NCBI RefSeq assembly: GCF_016583905.1
Contig: NZ_NRRY01000003.1
Span: 124,001 to 188,000, forward strand
Origin: Lamprobacter modestohalophilus
GTDB lineage: Bacteria; Pseudomonadota; Gammaproteobacteria; Chromatiales; Chromatiaceae
Length of the DNA: 64,000 nucleotides
Direction: 5' to 3'
This document shows positions 26,107-33,355 of this stretch, piece by piece. A program made the translations under genes and the position numbers. The notes under the pieces are model-generated. The model saw only the letters and a program-made list of their open reading frames with translations. It did not search any database and was not told where the DNA came from. The number at the start of each line of letters is the position of its first letter. Within the stretch, counting starts at the first letter, position 1.

Positions 26107-27495
26107 GTGATGACGCCTACTACTGCCCCTACTGCCCCCACCGCCACCCTATCGCGGATTCTTGCCGGACAACGCAAGCCGCTCATGGTTGTGGCTGCAG
26201 ACTGCCAGATACGCTTTATCAACGATGCATTCGAGCATGTATTCGGCCTGACCCGAAGTCACATCCTGGGACAGGATTCCTGCAGCCTAGACGCCATCCC
26301 ACAGGATGAATGTCGTCATCGACGATTCTTTCGCGATCTAGAGCCCTATGCGGAAAACCACCTGATCAAGCTCGGCACAGGCGAAAGTCAGTTAGCCCAG
26401 ATTTTTGGCTTTCCGATGCTGGACGAAGACGGCCAGATCTATCTCGGTGAACATCTAAAGCTGCTCGGATCGCCGGTTGCGGAGAGCAAGATCCTCGGGC
26501 ACGCAGCGGCGACACGAGCGCTGCTCACCGAGCTGGAGCGGGCCGCCCAGACCGAGGCGCCGGTGCTGCTGCATGGCGAGACCGGCTCTGGCAAAGAACT
26601 GGCCGCTGAGCATATTCATCAGCAGTCTCAACGCGCAGCCGGTCCCTTTATCGTGGTGGACTGCACGGTCCTCAGCGAGGATCTGTTTGAAAGCGAGCTC
26701 TTCGGCCACGCCAAAGGCGCGTTTACCGGCGCGGTGGCCAACAAAACCGGGATGTTCGAACTGGCGGACGGCGGAACGCTGTTTTTGGATGAGATCGGCG
26801 AGCTGCCGATCTCGCAGCAGCCCAAACTGCTGCGCGCACTCGAAACCGGGTCCTTCCGTCCGGTGGGCGCCACCAAAAACCGAAGCTCCCGGGTGCGGGT
26901 GGTCAGCGCGACCCACAAGGACCTGGCAGCGATGGTCAAGCAAGGAACGTTTCGGCAGGATCTGTTCTACCGCCTAGCCGTCTTACCGATCATGATTCCG
27001 CCTCTACGCAGTCGCCGGGAAGACATTCCTGAGCTTGCACAGTTCTTGCTCAAAGAATTGAGTCTGCAAGGGCTCGGACAACCCAGTCTCAGCAAAGCTG
27101 CGGTTCAGAAACTGCTTCAGTATGACTTTCCTGGCAACATTCGCGAGTTGCGCAATATCATTCACCTGGCAGTCGCGCTCAACCCGAGTGGGGAGATTAC
27201 CGAGGCGTCCATCCGTCTACCAGAGATGCAAAGTACTGATGCTGCTCCTGAGCCTGAGCCCGCGCCTGCCCCTGACCCTGACCCTGCTGGGCTGCAAAGG
27301 AGTGTGGCAAACGCCGAGCATCTTTCCCCCATTGAATTGGCAGAGGCGAGCTACATCATGGAGCTAATGAACCGATACCACGGCAACCGCAAACAAGTCG
27401 CCGCTGGGCTTTCAGTCAGCGAACGGACGCTGTACCGGAAGCTGAAACGATACCGCCTCAATGTTCATGTTCAGAGCCCGCATCCCAGCTCCTGA
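26107..27495 (+). CDS. PAS-domain sigma-54-dependent transcription activator
   Basis: 462 residues from GTG 26107; the next codon is ATG, so either may be used. An N-terminal PAS-like domain ([20 protein letters not shown], about 28-47) replaces a receiver. The AAA+ domain has Walker A GETGSGKE and the sigma-54 loop GAFTGA, followed by DEIGELP. The C-terminus has a [15 protein letters not shown] linker and a Fis-type helix-turn-helix ([20 protein letters not shown]). It can therefore activate RpoN promoters in response to a ligand, redox state or partner rather than phosphorylation. It lies between the protease and HDOD genes. It is a second candidate activator for the sigma-54 promoters in this window besides PrsR. 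Confidence 0.87.
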   Translation: MMTPTTAPTAPTATLSRILAGQRKPLMVVAADCQIRFINDAFEHVFGLTRSHILGQDSCSLDAIPQDECRHRRFFRDLEPYAENHLIKLGTGESQLAQIFGFPMLDEDGQIYLGEHLKLLGSPVAESKILGHAAATRALLTELERAAQTEAPVLLHGETGSGKELAAEHIHQQSQRAAGPFIVVDCTVLSEDLFESELFGHAKGAFTGAVANKTGMFELADGGTLFLDEIGELPISQQPKLLRALETGSFRPVGATKNRSSRVRVVSATHKDLAAMVKQGTFRQDLFYRLAVLPIMIPPLRSRREDIPELAQFLLKELSLQGLGQPSLSKAAVQKLLQYDFPGNIRELRNIIHLAVALNPSGEITEASIRLPEMQSTDAAPEPEPAPAPDPDPAGLQRSVANAEHLSPIELAEASYIMELMNRYHGNRKQVAAGLSVSERTLYRKLKRYRLNVHVQSPHPSS

Positions 27496-28412
27496 TGAAC
27501 CTGAGCGCGGCCATGATTTCTGAGCCCCAACTTCTGCATTGGAACCTTGCCAATGCTGACCGTGGCGCGCTCGGGCGCTTGCCTCCCGGAGATATTCGTG
27601 ACCTGGTGCGCTCTAATGAAGCGCTGCCGCCAATGCCCGCGCTGGCCAAACGGCTGTGGTCACTCAGAGATGATGACCGCATTTCGGCCCAAGGCTTGGC
27701 CGAAGTGATTCTGCTTGATCCGTTCCTGTCAACCCAGATCCTCAGGCGCGCCAACTCCGCCTTCTACGGCGCGGTGCAGCCAATCGAAACGGTACAGGAT
27801 GCCGTGACCCGGCTTGGGTTCAGTGTCGCCTTGGAGCTCGCGTTGGCGTTGGCAGCGCTATCACCACTGCGCACGCCAAACCGGGGGCCCATTGGTCGTG
27901 ATCGGCTCTGGCAGCACGGGTTGCGCTGCGGCATCCTGATGCAGGAATTGGCGCGACAGCGACGATCCGCGTTCCAGCTACCCCCCGGAGTCATCCAGCT
28001 TTCAGGTATTACCCACGACATCGGTTACCTGCTCCTAGGCCATCTGTTGCCCGAGCAATTTCAGCTCGTCAGCCGCTTAATCGAAGCCAATCCAGCGTTA
28101 TCCTTGCCGACCATCGACCGCTTTGCGCTAGGCGTCGAGCATACCCAGCTCGGTGAGTGGTTATACGACGCCTGGGACATGCCGGCGCCCTTACTGCTCG
28201 TCGCCCGCCATCATCATAACGCGGCCTATGAAGGGGATGATGAGCAGCTGGTCTTGCTCACCGGATTGGCAGACGCCTTGCTCGAGCAATCAGGCCTTGG
28301 GCTAGGAGGCCAATCTCCATCCGGAGATCAACAACAGTTTGCCGATCGCTTAGGGTTGGATGCCACTGTCTGTGCGCAAGCGCTTGAACGCGCCGCCGTC
28401 GTGACGCTGTGA
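27495..28412 (+). CDS. HDOD-domain signalling protein
   Basis: 305 residues. The HDOD domain spans about 40-240, with the family opening LPPMPALAKRLWSL, an LLDPFLSTQILRRANSAFYG helix pair, the QDAVTRLG segment and the THDIGYLLLGHL region. HDOD proteins resemble HD phosphohydrolases but usually lack full catalytic metal ligands and act as regulatory scaffolds. Its ATG overlaps the TGA of the sigma-54 activator gene by one base, so translation is probably coupled. It ends 8 bases from the end of the convergent sugar transferase gene, with the short repeat GTGACGCT near its stop. Confidence 0.83.
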   Translation: MNLSAAMISEPQLLHWNLANADRGALGRLPPGDIRDLVRSNEALPPMPALAKRLWSLRDDDRISAQGLAEVILLDPFLSTQILRRANSAFYGAVQPIETVQDAVTRLGFSVALELALALAALSPLRTPNRGPIGRDRLWQHGLRCGILMQELARQRRSAFQLPPGVIQLSGITHDIGYLLLGHLLPEQFQLVSRLIEANPALSLPTIDRFALGVEHTQLGEWLYDAWDMPAPLLLVARHHHNAAYEGDDEQLVLLTGLADALLEQSGLGLGGQSPSGDQQQFADRLGLDATVCAQALERAAVVTL

Positions 28413-28420
28413 CGCTGTGA

Positions 28421-29812
28421 CTACATGGCGCCTTTGCCAAACAGCACGACCTCGACCGTTTGGACCAGGATGAGGAGATCAAGAAAGGTACTATGATTCT
28501 TCACATAGTAGAGATCGTATTCGAGCTTGCGTAGTGCATCGTCCTCAGTGTTACCGTACGGGTATCGCAACTGCGCCCAGCCGGTCAGGCCGGGCTTGAC
28601 CCGCAGGCGCGCGGCATAATAGGGATGCTTGACGGCGAGATGGCCGACAAATTCCGGTCGTTCCGGTCGCGGGCCAACGAAGCTCATCTCCCCTTTCAAT
28701 ACGCTGACCAGCTGCGGCAGCTCATCGATGCGTGTCTTACGGAGGAACGCACCGACCCGCGTGATGCGGGGATCATTCTTCGTCGCCCAGCGTGCCTTGC
28801 CATCCGCCTCGGCATCCACGCGCATACTGCGAAACTTCGTCACCTTAAACGGGTTGCCGTCGCGTCCAATGCGGATCTGCCGATACAGAACGGGGTGTTT
28901 GAAGCGATCTTCAACGGCAATCGCAAGCGCCGCCAGCAGCATGATCGGGATCGTCAGCAAGAAAAGACCGGCAGACGCGGCGATATCGAAAAGACGCTTC
29001 AACAGCAAGGTCATATAACCTTGGTGGAAGCCCGACGCCCGCACGAGCCAGCTCGGGTTGAGAAAATCAAGCTTGACCATGCCAAGCTCGCGCTCGAAAA
29101 AATCCAGGGGCTCAAGCACCGGTATGCCCGACATCCGGCAATCGAGCAGCTCTTCCATCGGTAGCGCGCCGCGCCGATCTTTTATAGAGAGGAGGATCTC
29201 GTTCACATCGGCGGTGGTCGCGATGTGAACCAGCGGCGCGTTATGCGGCAGCGTGGGGAACTCATATTCGTGTTGCGCAGCTTGTTCCGTCAAGGGCACA
29301 AGGCCAACAATGATGAGACCGCGCGATTTTTCGGCAAGCAGGGTATCAACAACGCTGGTATCTCCGATGATCAGAATCCGGCGTTGAAAGATTGACGGCT
29401 CTAGTCGGTAGAGGCCGAGCCTGAGCAAGGTTGTTGTAATAAAGGCGATGACGACAGTGCTGGCCAGTACGCTGCGCCACACATCGAAATGGGGCAAGGC
29501 GAAAGAGATAGCAGCCATGCCGATACTGCCAATCAACAGTGCGAGCGCAATGCGGATGGCTGAGCCGGTCAGACCTTCGCGGAGGCTTGCCTCGTAAAGG
29601 CCAACCGAAGCCATCGCCACCACGAACACAATGCCAACAAGCAGCATTAAGAACCCGAACTCGCCGGGTCCGAAGGGGATAGAACTGCCGATCAGCCAGA
29701 ATCTGAGGTGAGTACCCCCAAAAAACGACAGTGCAACAATGAGCCCCTCGAGCAGCGCAAGAAGGACCAAAGGAAGGCGCAGGAAATGACCAAAGATTCT
29801 GACGGAATGCAT
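28421..29812 (-). CDS. Priming sugar transferase of the XrtA system (EpsB2/WcaJ-like)
   Basis: 463 residues. Four N-terminal membrane helices (about 10-130) and a CoA-binding-like domain containing [13 protein letters not shown] precede a further helix (about 275-300). The C-terminal phosphoglycosyl transferase catalytic domain has [43 protein letters not shown] and PGLTGWAQ. It attaches the first sugar-phosphate to undecaprenyl phosphate and so starts repeat-unit assembly. The layout matches the PEP-CTERM-locus family TIGR03013. It is the last gene of the leftward operon that begins with the four-cysteine peptide gene, 36 bases after the two-helix peptide gene. Confidence 0.88.
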   Translation of the reverse strand: MHSVRIFGHFLRLPLVLLALLEGLIVALSFFGGTHLRFWLIGSSIPFGPGEFGFLMLLVGIVFVVAMASVGLYEASLREGLTGSAIRIALALLIGSIGMAAISFALPHFDVWRSVLASTVVIAFITTTLLRLGLYRLEPSIFQRRILIIGDTSVVDTLLAEKSRGLIIVGLVPLTEQAAQHEYEFPTLPHNAPLVHIATTADVNEILLSIKDRRGALPMEELLDCRMSGIPVLEPLDFFERELGMVKLDFLNPSWLVRASGFHQGYMTLLLKRLFDIAASAGLFLLTIPIMLLAALAIAVEDRFKHPVLYRQIRIGRDGNPFKVTKFRSMRVDAEADGKARWATKNDPRITRVGAFLRKTRIDELPQLVSVLKGEMSFVGPRPERPEFVGHLAVKHPYYAARLRVKPGLTGWAQLRYPYGNTEDDALRKLEYDLYYVKNHSTFLDLLILVQTVEVVLFGKGAM

Positions 29813-29848
29813 CAGGCTTTATCGTCACATTCAAGCGGAAAAGCGGAA

Positions 29849-30040
29849 TCAGCGATTTGAAGCCTCGATCTTTGCGAGGATGCCGGCAACCGTCAAGCCA
29901 ATCCCGCCGATAAACACTGATTGGCTTTCGGCGCCGAATAAGTAATAAGACCCGGTCAGCTTGACCAGCGCACTCACCAAGCAGACAAGAACTCCGCTCC
30001 AGCCAAGAACGGAGCCGACAAGTGCCAATTGACTTTTCAC
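29849..30040 (-). CDS. Small two-helix membrane protein (63 residues)
   Basis: A GTG at 30040 has a strong AGGGGG six bases upstream and opens a 63-residue frame. Two hydrophobic segments (LALVGSVLGWSGVLVCLVSAL and, after the short polar stretch YYLFGAESQS, VFIGGIGLTVAGILA) predict a helical hairpin in the inner membrane. A longer frame through 30535 exists, but its upstream part is antisense-like sequence within the nucleotidyltransferase gene. The gene sits between the nucleotidyltransferase gene (76-base gap) and the priming sugar transferase gene (36-base gap) in the same operon. No family is recognised. An accessory subunit of the sugar transferase or nucleotidyltransferase is a reasonable guess only. 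Confidence 0.6.
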   Translation of the reverse strand: MKSQLALVGSVLGWSGVLVCLVSALVKLTGSYYLFGAESQSVFIGGIGLTVAGILAKIEASNR

Positions 30041-30116
30041 AATGAACCCCCTAAAGACCCAGCCAGTAGACAATGCCCAGCATACTACCATGCTGTGCAG
30101 TCGGAATGGAGACCGA

Positions 30117-31265
30117 TCAAGAACGGGATGACTTGTCTGTTGAGCCCAAACCTTGCGGTTGAAGTGTGGTCTGGACGCGCCGCCAGGTTTTCCGCGCCAG
30201 ATGCTGAAACAACAAGCCTGGAGGCATCCGCAGCCAATGTGCACGGAGATACATTGCCCAGCGCGCCAACGCTGCGATCGGATCGGACTGATCCGGGTGG
30301 GTAGGCAAGATCGCGCGGGGCACGAGCCAACCCATGGCCCGTTGCACAAGCCAGGATGGAGCGGCAGATTGCGCCCGTTGTGCAACGGTATCGGGGATCT
30401 CCGTGCCGAGCAACTGCCGGGAAAACACCAACCCATAGTAGAGCGGGCGCCCAAGCTGTAACTGCTCGGCCCGGGGAACGAGCGCCTCCCAGAACCCCGG
30501 CTCCTGGCCAAAATGCCGCAGCAAATCCGCAACATCCACCAGGTCGCGCAGGCGCAAACCTTCCTTAGGATCGCCCTCGTGAAACAGATGCACCAAGGCG
30601 TGCAAAATCATATCCTGCGGCCCGAGCACGCGAATCGGCGAGCCAGGCACCGCGCGGGTTTGTTGGAACAACAACACCGGATCAGGCTGCAAGCGGCTGG
30701 TCCGCGGCAAGATCCGATGATGGATATCGACTTCGGTCTCGCGCTCGCGGTGGCGTAGGGCAGGGATCTCGTGCATCCATTCCCGGTAGTACTGGTCGTC
30801 GTAAGGGTCCAGCTTCTCGCGCATCCAGCCACGTTCCAGCAGACGTTGCTCGACGCTGGGGAGTTGCTCCTCCGGCACGAGCAGATCGACATCGACGGCC
30901 AGCCGTCCGCGTGCTGCTGGTAAGCCGGCCAACATGTAGGCCACACCCTTCAGCGCCACGATGTGCAGATCAAGACCGCGCAACGCCCAAACAACACGGT
31001 CCGCCTCCCAGGTGAGACGTGTCTGGCGGTGCGCGACCAGATTCCGCGCCGCGCGCAAATGGTTGCCCGCCCGTTCGGGGATGCGATCGAGCAATTCGAG
31101 CTGCGCGAGATCGGCCTCAAGGCGGCCGAGCAGTTGGGTGCGGCGGGCTAGCCGTAGCAGGAGATCCCAGTCTGTCAGGCTTAAGTGAGGCAGGTCGGCC
31201 GGCCGCCGCAGCGCCCCGATGAGTAACCGCGCTGCATGTCGCTTTTGGCTGAAACTGTCAGGCAT
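30117..31265 (-). CDS. Nucleotidyltransferase-fold protein of the HprK-rel-A type system
   Basis: 382 residues. The central segment LKGVAYMLAGLP followed by GRLAVDVDLLVPEEQ (DVDLLV at 125-130) is the DxD-type active-site signature of the NTP_transf_5 nucleotidyltransferase family, with the metal-binding acidic pair intact. The later HEIPALRHRERETEVDIHHRI carries a further Asp that completes such sites. Such enzymes transfer a nucleotide monophosphate to a protein, sugar or small molecule; the target here is unknown. Its start overlaps the HprK-like gene by 8 bases, so the two are translationally coupled. Proteins of this family recur beside HprK-related kinases and PqqD-like proteins in exopolysaccharide loci. 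Confidence 0.78.
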   Translation of the reverse strand: MPDSFSQKRHAARLLIGALRRPADLPHLSLTDWDLLLRLARRTQLLGRLEADLAQLELLDRIPERAGNHLRAARNLVAHRQTRLTWEADRVVWALRGLDLHIVALKGVAYMLAGLPAARGRLAVDVDLLVPEEQLPSVEQRLLERGWMREKLDPYDDQYYREWMHEIPALRHRERETEVDIHHRILPRTSRLQPDPVLLFQQTRAVPGSPIRVLGPQDMILHALVHLFHEGDPKEGLRLRDLVDVADLLRHFGQEPGFWEALVPRAEQLQLGRPLYYGLVFSRQLLGTEIPDTVAQRAQSAAPSWLVQRAMGWLVPRAILPTHPDQSDPIAALARWAMYLRAHWLRMPPGLLFQHLARKTWRRVQTTLQPQGLGSTDKSSRS

Positions 31266-32175
31266 TGGCAGAACTTGTCAGTTCGTTCAGAACTGCCATC
31301 GCTTCCTTCAGGTCTGAATAGACCAGGGTGTAGCAATCGCAGGCATCGACCATTTGGCCAACCAGCTCAAAGGCAGTTTGCCCGAGGATGTCGTAGTTAA
31401 AGGCGTTGGTGGCCACCATCAGAAAGGCATCCGGCTTGACCACCGGCTCGAGGCGCAGCCGCGAGCCGGCCACCCAACGCGGAAACACCACCCAGCGTGG
31501 CTGAGCAGGTTCATCCATGCGTTGAACGCTCTCGGTCGGTGGGCGTACATGGGCGACCGTCCCTTTGTGGGTTCCTTCAAAAGCTGGGCCGAGATCGGCC
31601 TGTGGTGCAAAGGCGCGTATCACATCAATCGAGGCATTCTTAAGAGGCAAAGAACGTGGCACAGGCAATAACAAGCCGTCCTCGGGTCGCACCAAACCAA
31701 ACTCGTCGCTGAGTAACCGCCAGCCGGAATGAGTCAGCGCCGCGCACAAGGTCGATTTACCATGGCCTGGAAGGGCCGGCAGTAGCAGTGCTTGACCGTG
31801 ACGTTCCATCACGGCAGCGTGGAGCATCAGCAAATGATTGGCTCTGCGGGCCAAGCAGAGATTAACCCCCCATTCAAGCATGGGGAAATGATGCGCAAGC
31901 GGAAAAGAGGGGCCAATTGCACGCCCATCGACCAGGATAAGCAGTTCCGGGTTGGGCCAGCGTCGATGAATGAGATGCCTAGAGACAGCGATATGGCAGT
32001 CGATGATCGCTGGCTCGTCAACCAGAGGAAAATCGCGCCAAAAATGATGCAGAAGACTCGCAAGCGACTCAATTGGCGTGCGCAAGCGTATCTGCAATGG
32101 GCCGAAGCGAACCGTTATCCCTTTCCGAGCAAGTATTTTGGCGAAAAGCGGTTGCTTAAGAGTGCCGACCTTCAA
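31258..32175 (-). CDS. HprK-related kinase A
   Basis: 305 residues. A P-loop LPGHGKSTLCAAL (Gly137-Ser141 region) and the following LLSDEFG (Asp157/Glu158) match the HPr kinase/phosphorylase C-terminal domain, whose P-loop and Asp pair bind ATP and act in catalysis. The N-terminal half is not that of true HprK, and no HPr or phosphotransferase genes are nearby, so the substrate is something else. This is the family named HprK-related kinase A, which travels with a PqqD-like protein and a nucleotidyltransferase. The spacing is 5 bases after the PqqD gene and an 8-base overlap with the nucleotidyltransferase gene. A phosphorylation role is inferred. Confidence 0.85.
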   Translation of the reverse strand: MKVGTLKQPLFAKILARKGITVRFGPLQIRLRTPIESLASLLHHFWRDFPLVDEPAIIDCHIAVSRHLIHRRWPNPELLILVDGRAIGPSFPLAHHFPMLEWGVNLCLARRANHLLMLHAAVMERHGQALLLPALPGHGKSTLCAALTHSGWRLLSDEFGLVRPEDGLLLPVPRSLPLKNASIDVIRAFAPQADLGPAFEGTHKGTVAHVRPPTESVQRMDEPAQPRWVVFPRWVAGSRLRLEPVVKPDAFLMVATNAFNYDILGQTAFELVGQMVDACDCYTLVYSDLKEAMAVLNELTSSANA

Positions 32176-32180
32176 TGGCG

Positions 32181-32438
32181 TCAGATGTCCTCTACGAGTC
32201 CATGTTCATTAAAACGATTCAAGATACTGCGAACCTCATCTAAGCTAGGTGCCTGGCTCCGAGAATCTTTAAGACTTCGATGTAAGCTTTCAGTGCTCAT
32301 ATGCTCAAGGTCTAGCCGTTCGAGAATTGACGAAGCACAGTGGTTAAGGTAGTGTGTTTCCCCGGATCGAGGGAAGAAGACAATCTGCTCATCCTGCCAA
32401 GCGCAGACTGATCTGTTTGATGTGCATGTGTGCCACAT
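32181..32438 (-). CDS. PqqD-like protein of the HprK-rel-A type system
   Basis: 85 residues, the length of PqqD. It shows an early strand pair (EQIVFFPRSGETHYLN), a helix (CASSILERL) and a C-terminal winged-helix-like pair ending FNEHGLVEDI. PqqD-type domains are peptide-recognition elements: they hold the leader of a ribosomally made peptide for a modifying enzyme. A weak GGAAAG precedes the ATG at 32438. It lies between the four-cysteine peptide gene (46-base gap) and the HprK-related kinase gene (5-base gap), so the neighbouring peptide is the natural candidate client. A general protein-binding role without peptide modification cannot be excluded. Confidence 0.78.
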   Translation of the reverse strand: MWHTCTSNRSVCAWQDEQIVFFPRSGETHYLNHCASSILERLDLEHMSTESLHRSLKDSRSQAPSLDEVRSILNRFNEHGLVEDI

Positions 32439-32484
32439 TTTGACTTTCCGTGTATTCTATGACCTATTAGCTTGAGGGGGTCCA

Positions 32485-32805
32485 TTACGGACAAATATTA
32501 CTATTGCCAAGTGACGCAACTGCGTTCAAGCTATTACACGCCGGCAGATCTGCGACTTTGGGAGAGCCATCTTCATTTTCACCAACTATTTTGCAAGCAG
32601 CATCACGCTGGTCCCTTAGCCTATGAATCCGAGTACAGCTGTCTTCCGCGATGGCGGCTCCGCTACCCAAGGTCAGCATTGCAGGTGCAGCCATAGAAGC
32701 CTGCTTCAGCAGGCGGCGGCGCGAGGAGCTAACAGTCGGTGAGGCTTCGTTTGGTTCCGCTGCGGTCGCCTTACTTTTCGGAGTCTTGTGGGTCAGATCG
32801 TTCAT
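32485..32805 (-). CDS. Small exported four-cysteine protein with Tat-like signal
   Basis: 106 residues. A polar N-terminus precedes a twin-arginine-type signal, SSSRRRLLKQ (about 27-35), then a hydrophobic stretch (SMAAPAMLTLGSGAAIA) with a cleavage site after AIA (53). The mature part of about 53 residues has four cysteines (57, 71, 90 and 105), the last in a terminal NICP, and is otherwise polar. It has a near-consensus sigma-54 promoter 37 bases upstream of its start and is the first gene of the operon containing PqqD-like, HprK-like and nucleotidyltransferase genes. That position suggests a substrate peptide, either modified or folded with disulfides or a cofactor. I recognise no family. 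Tat dependence is inferred from the motif. Confidence 0.68.
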   Translation of the reverse strand: MNDLTHKTPKSKATAAEPNEASPTVSSSRRRLLKQASMAAPAMLTLGSGAAIAEDSCTRIHRLRDQRDAACKIVGENEDGSPKVADLPACNSLNAVASLGNSNICP

Positions 32806-32841
32806 TAGTGAGTTACCAAATAGTCGCTAAAAAATTAAGTT

Positions 32842-32859
32842 ATGCAAAAGCCGCGCCAA
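32842..32859 (-). promoter_or_regulatory. sigma-54 (-24/-12) promoter of the HprK/PqqD operon
   Basis: Read leftward the sequence is TTGGCGCGGCTTTTGCAT. GG and GC are 10 bases apart and both half-sites are close to consensus, with a T run before GCAT. The predicted start lies about 25-30 bases before the four-cysteine protein gene. Of the GG-N10-GC matches I looked at, this and 3487-3504 are the two with well-conserved flanks. Confidence 0.7.
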
Positions 32860-32883
32860 GCAACCCGAGGGTGATGGTTAACT

Positions 32884-32916
32884 ATCCTGTGTCAGGATTA
32901 TAAGACCTGAGTCACC
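32884..32916. promoter_or_regulatory. Candidate activator site upstream of the sigma-54 promoter
   Basis: ATCCTGTGTCAGGAT (32884-32898) is a perfect 6-3-6 inverted repeat about 30 bases upstream of the -24 element. A related CCTGAGTCACC follows 20 bases further upstream (32906-32916). The nine bases CTGTGTCAG are identical to 20694-20702 inside the 13-bp repeat array of the eight-gene operon, hinting at a shared regulator such as PrsR. Confidence 0.45.
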
Positions 32917-33355
32917 CGCGACAAGTTCTGGTTGTTGCACGGTGGCCTTGATCATCGTTCCGTCCAAAACTCTACGGTTTGCTCAACGATGATTGGCTAA
33001 AACTCGTAACATCAGGGGCTTACTCGGCCACCTGGAGGTCTCTGCTCCAGAAGTCGGGCGAACGATGTTCGGGGTTGGCGCGACAAACCCATGGGCTGAG
33101 GCTAATATGCTTAGGGTCTATCGCCAAACTTTCGACAAGTTTAGCAGAAATCGAGCGACGTACCCTGATCTGGTTAGCCTTGAAAAACCCTCGTTTTGCC
33201 AGCGGTTCGGGCCGTTCGAGCCGCGCAGCGTTTCAGGTTCTATCGCACTGCGGTGCATCTGGGGCAAACTGTGGGGTGCTAACAAGGCTGATACAAGCCA
33301 AAACCAGATGCATCAAGGGCACCCCCGAGTGTTCCACGGCGCTGACTCACCGCAA

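Larger units (their letters stand above)
32806..33355. other. Divergent spacer between the HprK/PqqD operon and the RIFT-barrel operon
   Basis: 550 bases. The left third holds the sigma-54 promoter and inverted repeats listed separately. The rest (about 32990-33350) is open in two rightward frames, and neither looks like a known protein. The N-terminal 121 residues of the long frame that begins at 32993 fall here and are treated as untranslated or uncertain. Confidence 0.4.

Noticed and set aside
25326-26222. 298-residue leftward frame overlapping the protease gene
   Set aside because: The opposite strand encodes a complete protease triad with a signal peptide; this frame has no domain or ribosome-binding site.
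27238-27290. PEPEPAPAP segment that might be read as a PEP-CTERM motif
   Set aside because: It is an internal linker before a helix-turn-helix in a cytoplasmic regulator, with no hydrophobic stretch or basic end after it.
30065-30090. Inverted repeat CAGCAT/ATGCTG as a terminator between the nucleotidyltransferase and small membrane protein genes
   Set aside because: The stem is only 6 bp with no T run, and the genes otherwise look cotranscribed.
29849-30535. 228-residue frame ending at 29849
   Set aside because: Everything before 30040 is out of frame with, and inside, the nucleotidyltransferase gene; only the last 63 codons have a ribosome-binding site and sensible protein.
33250-33272. 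A GG-N10-GC match that could be a rightward sigma-54 promoter for the RIFT-barrel operon
   Set aside because: The flanks (GGTGC and GGGGC) fit the consensus poorly, and such matches are expected by chance in a spacer of this length.
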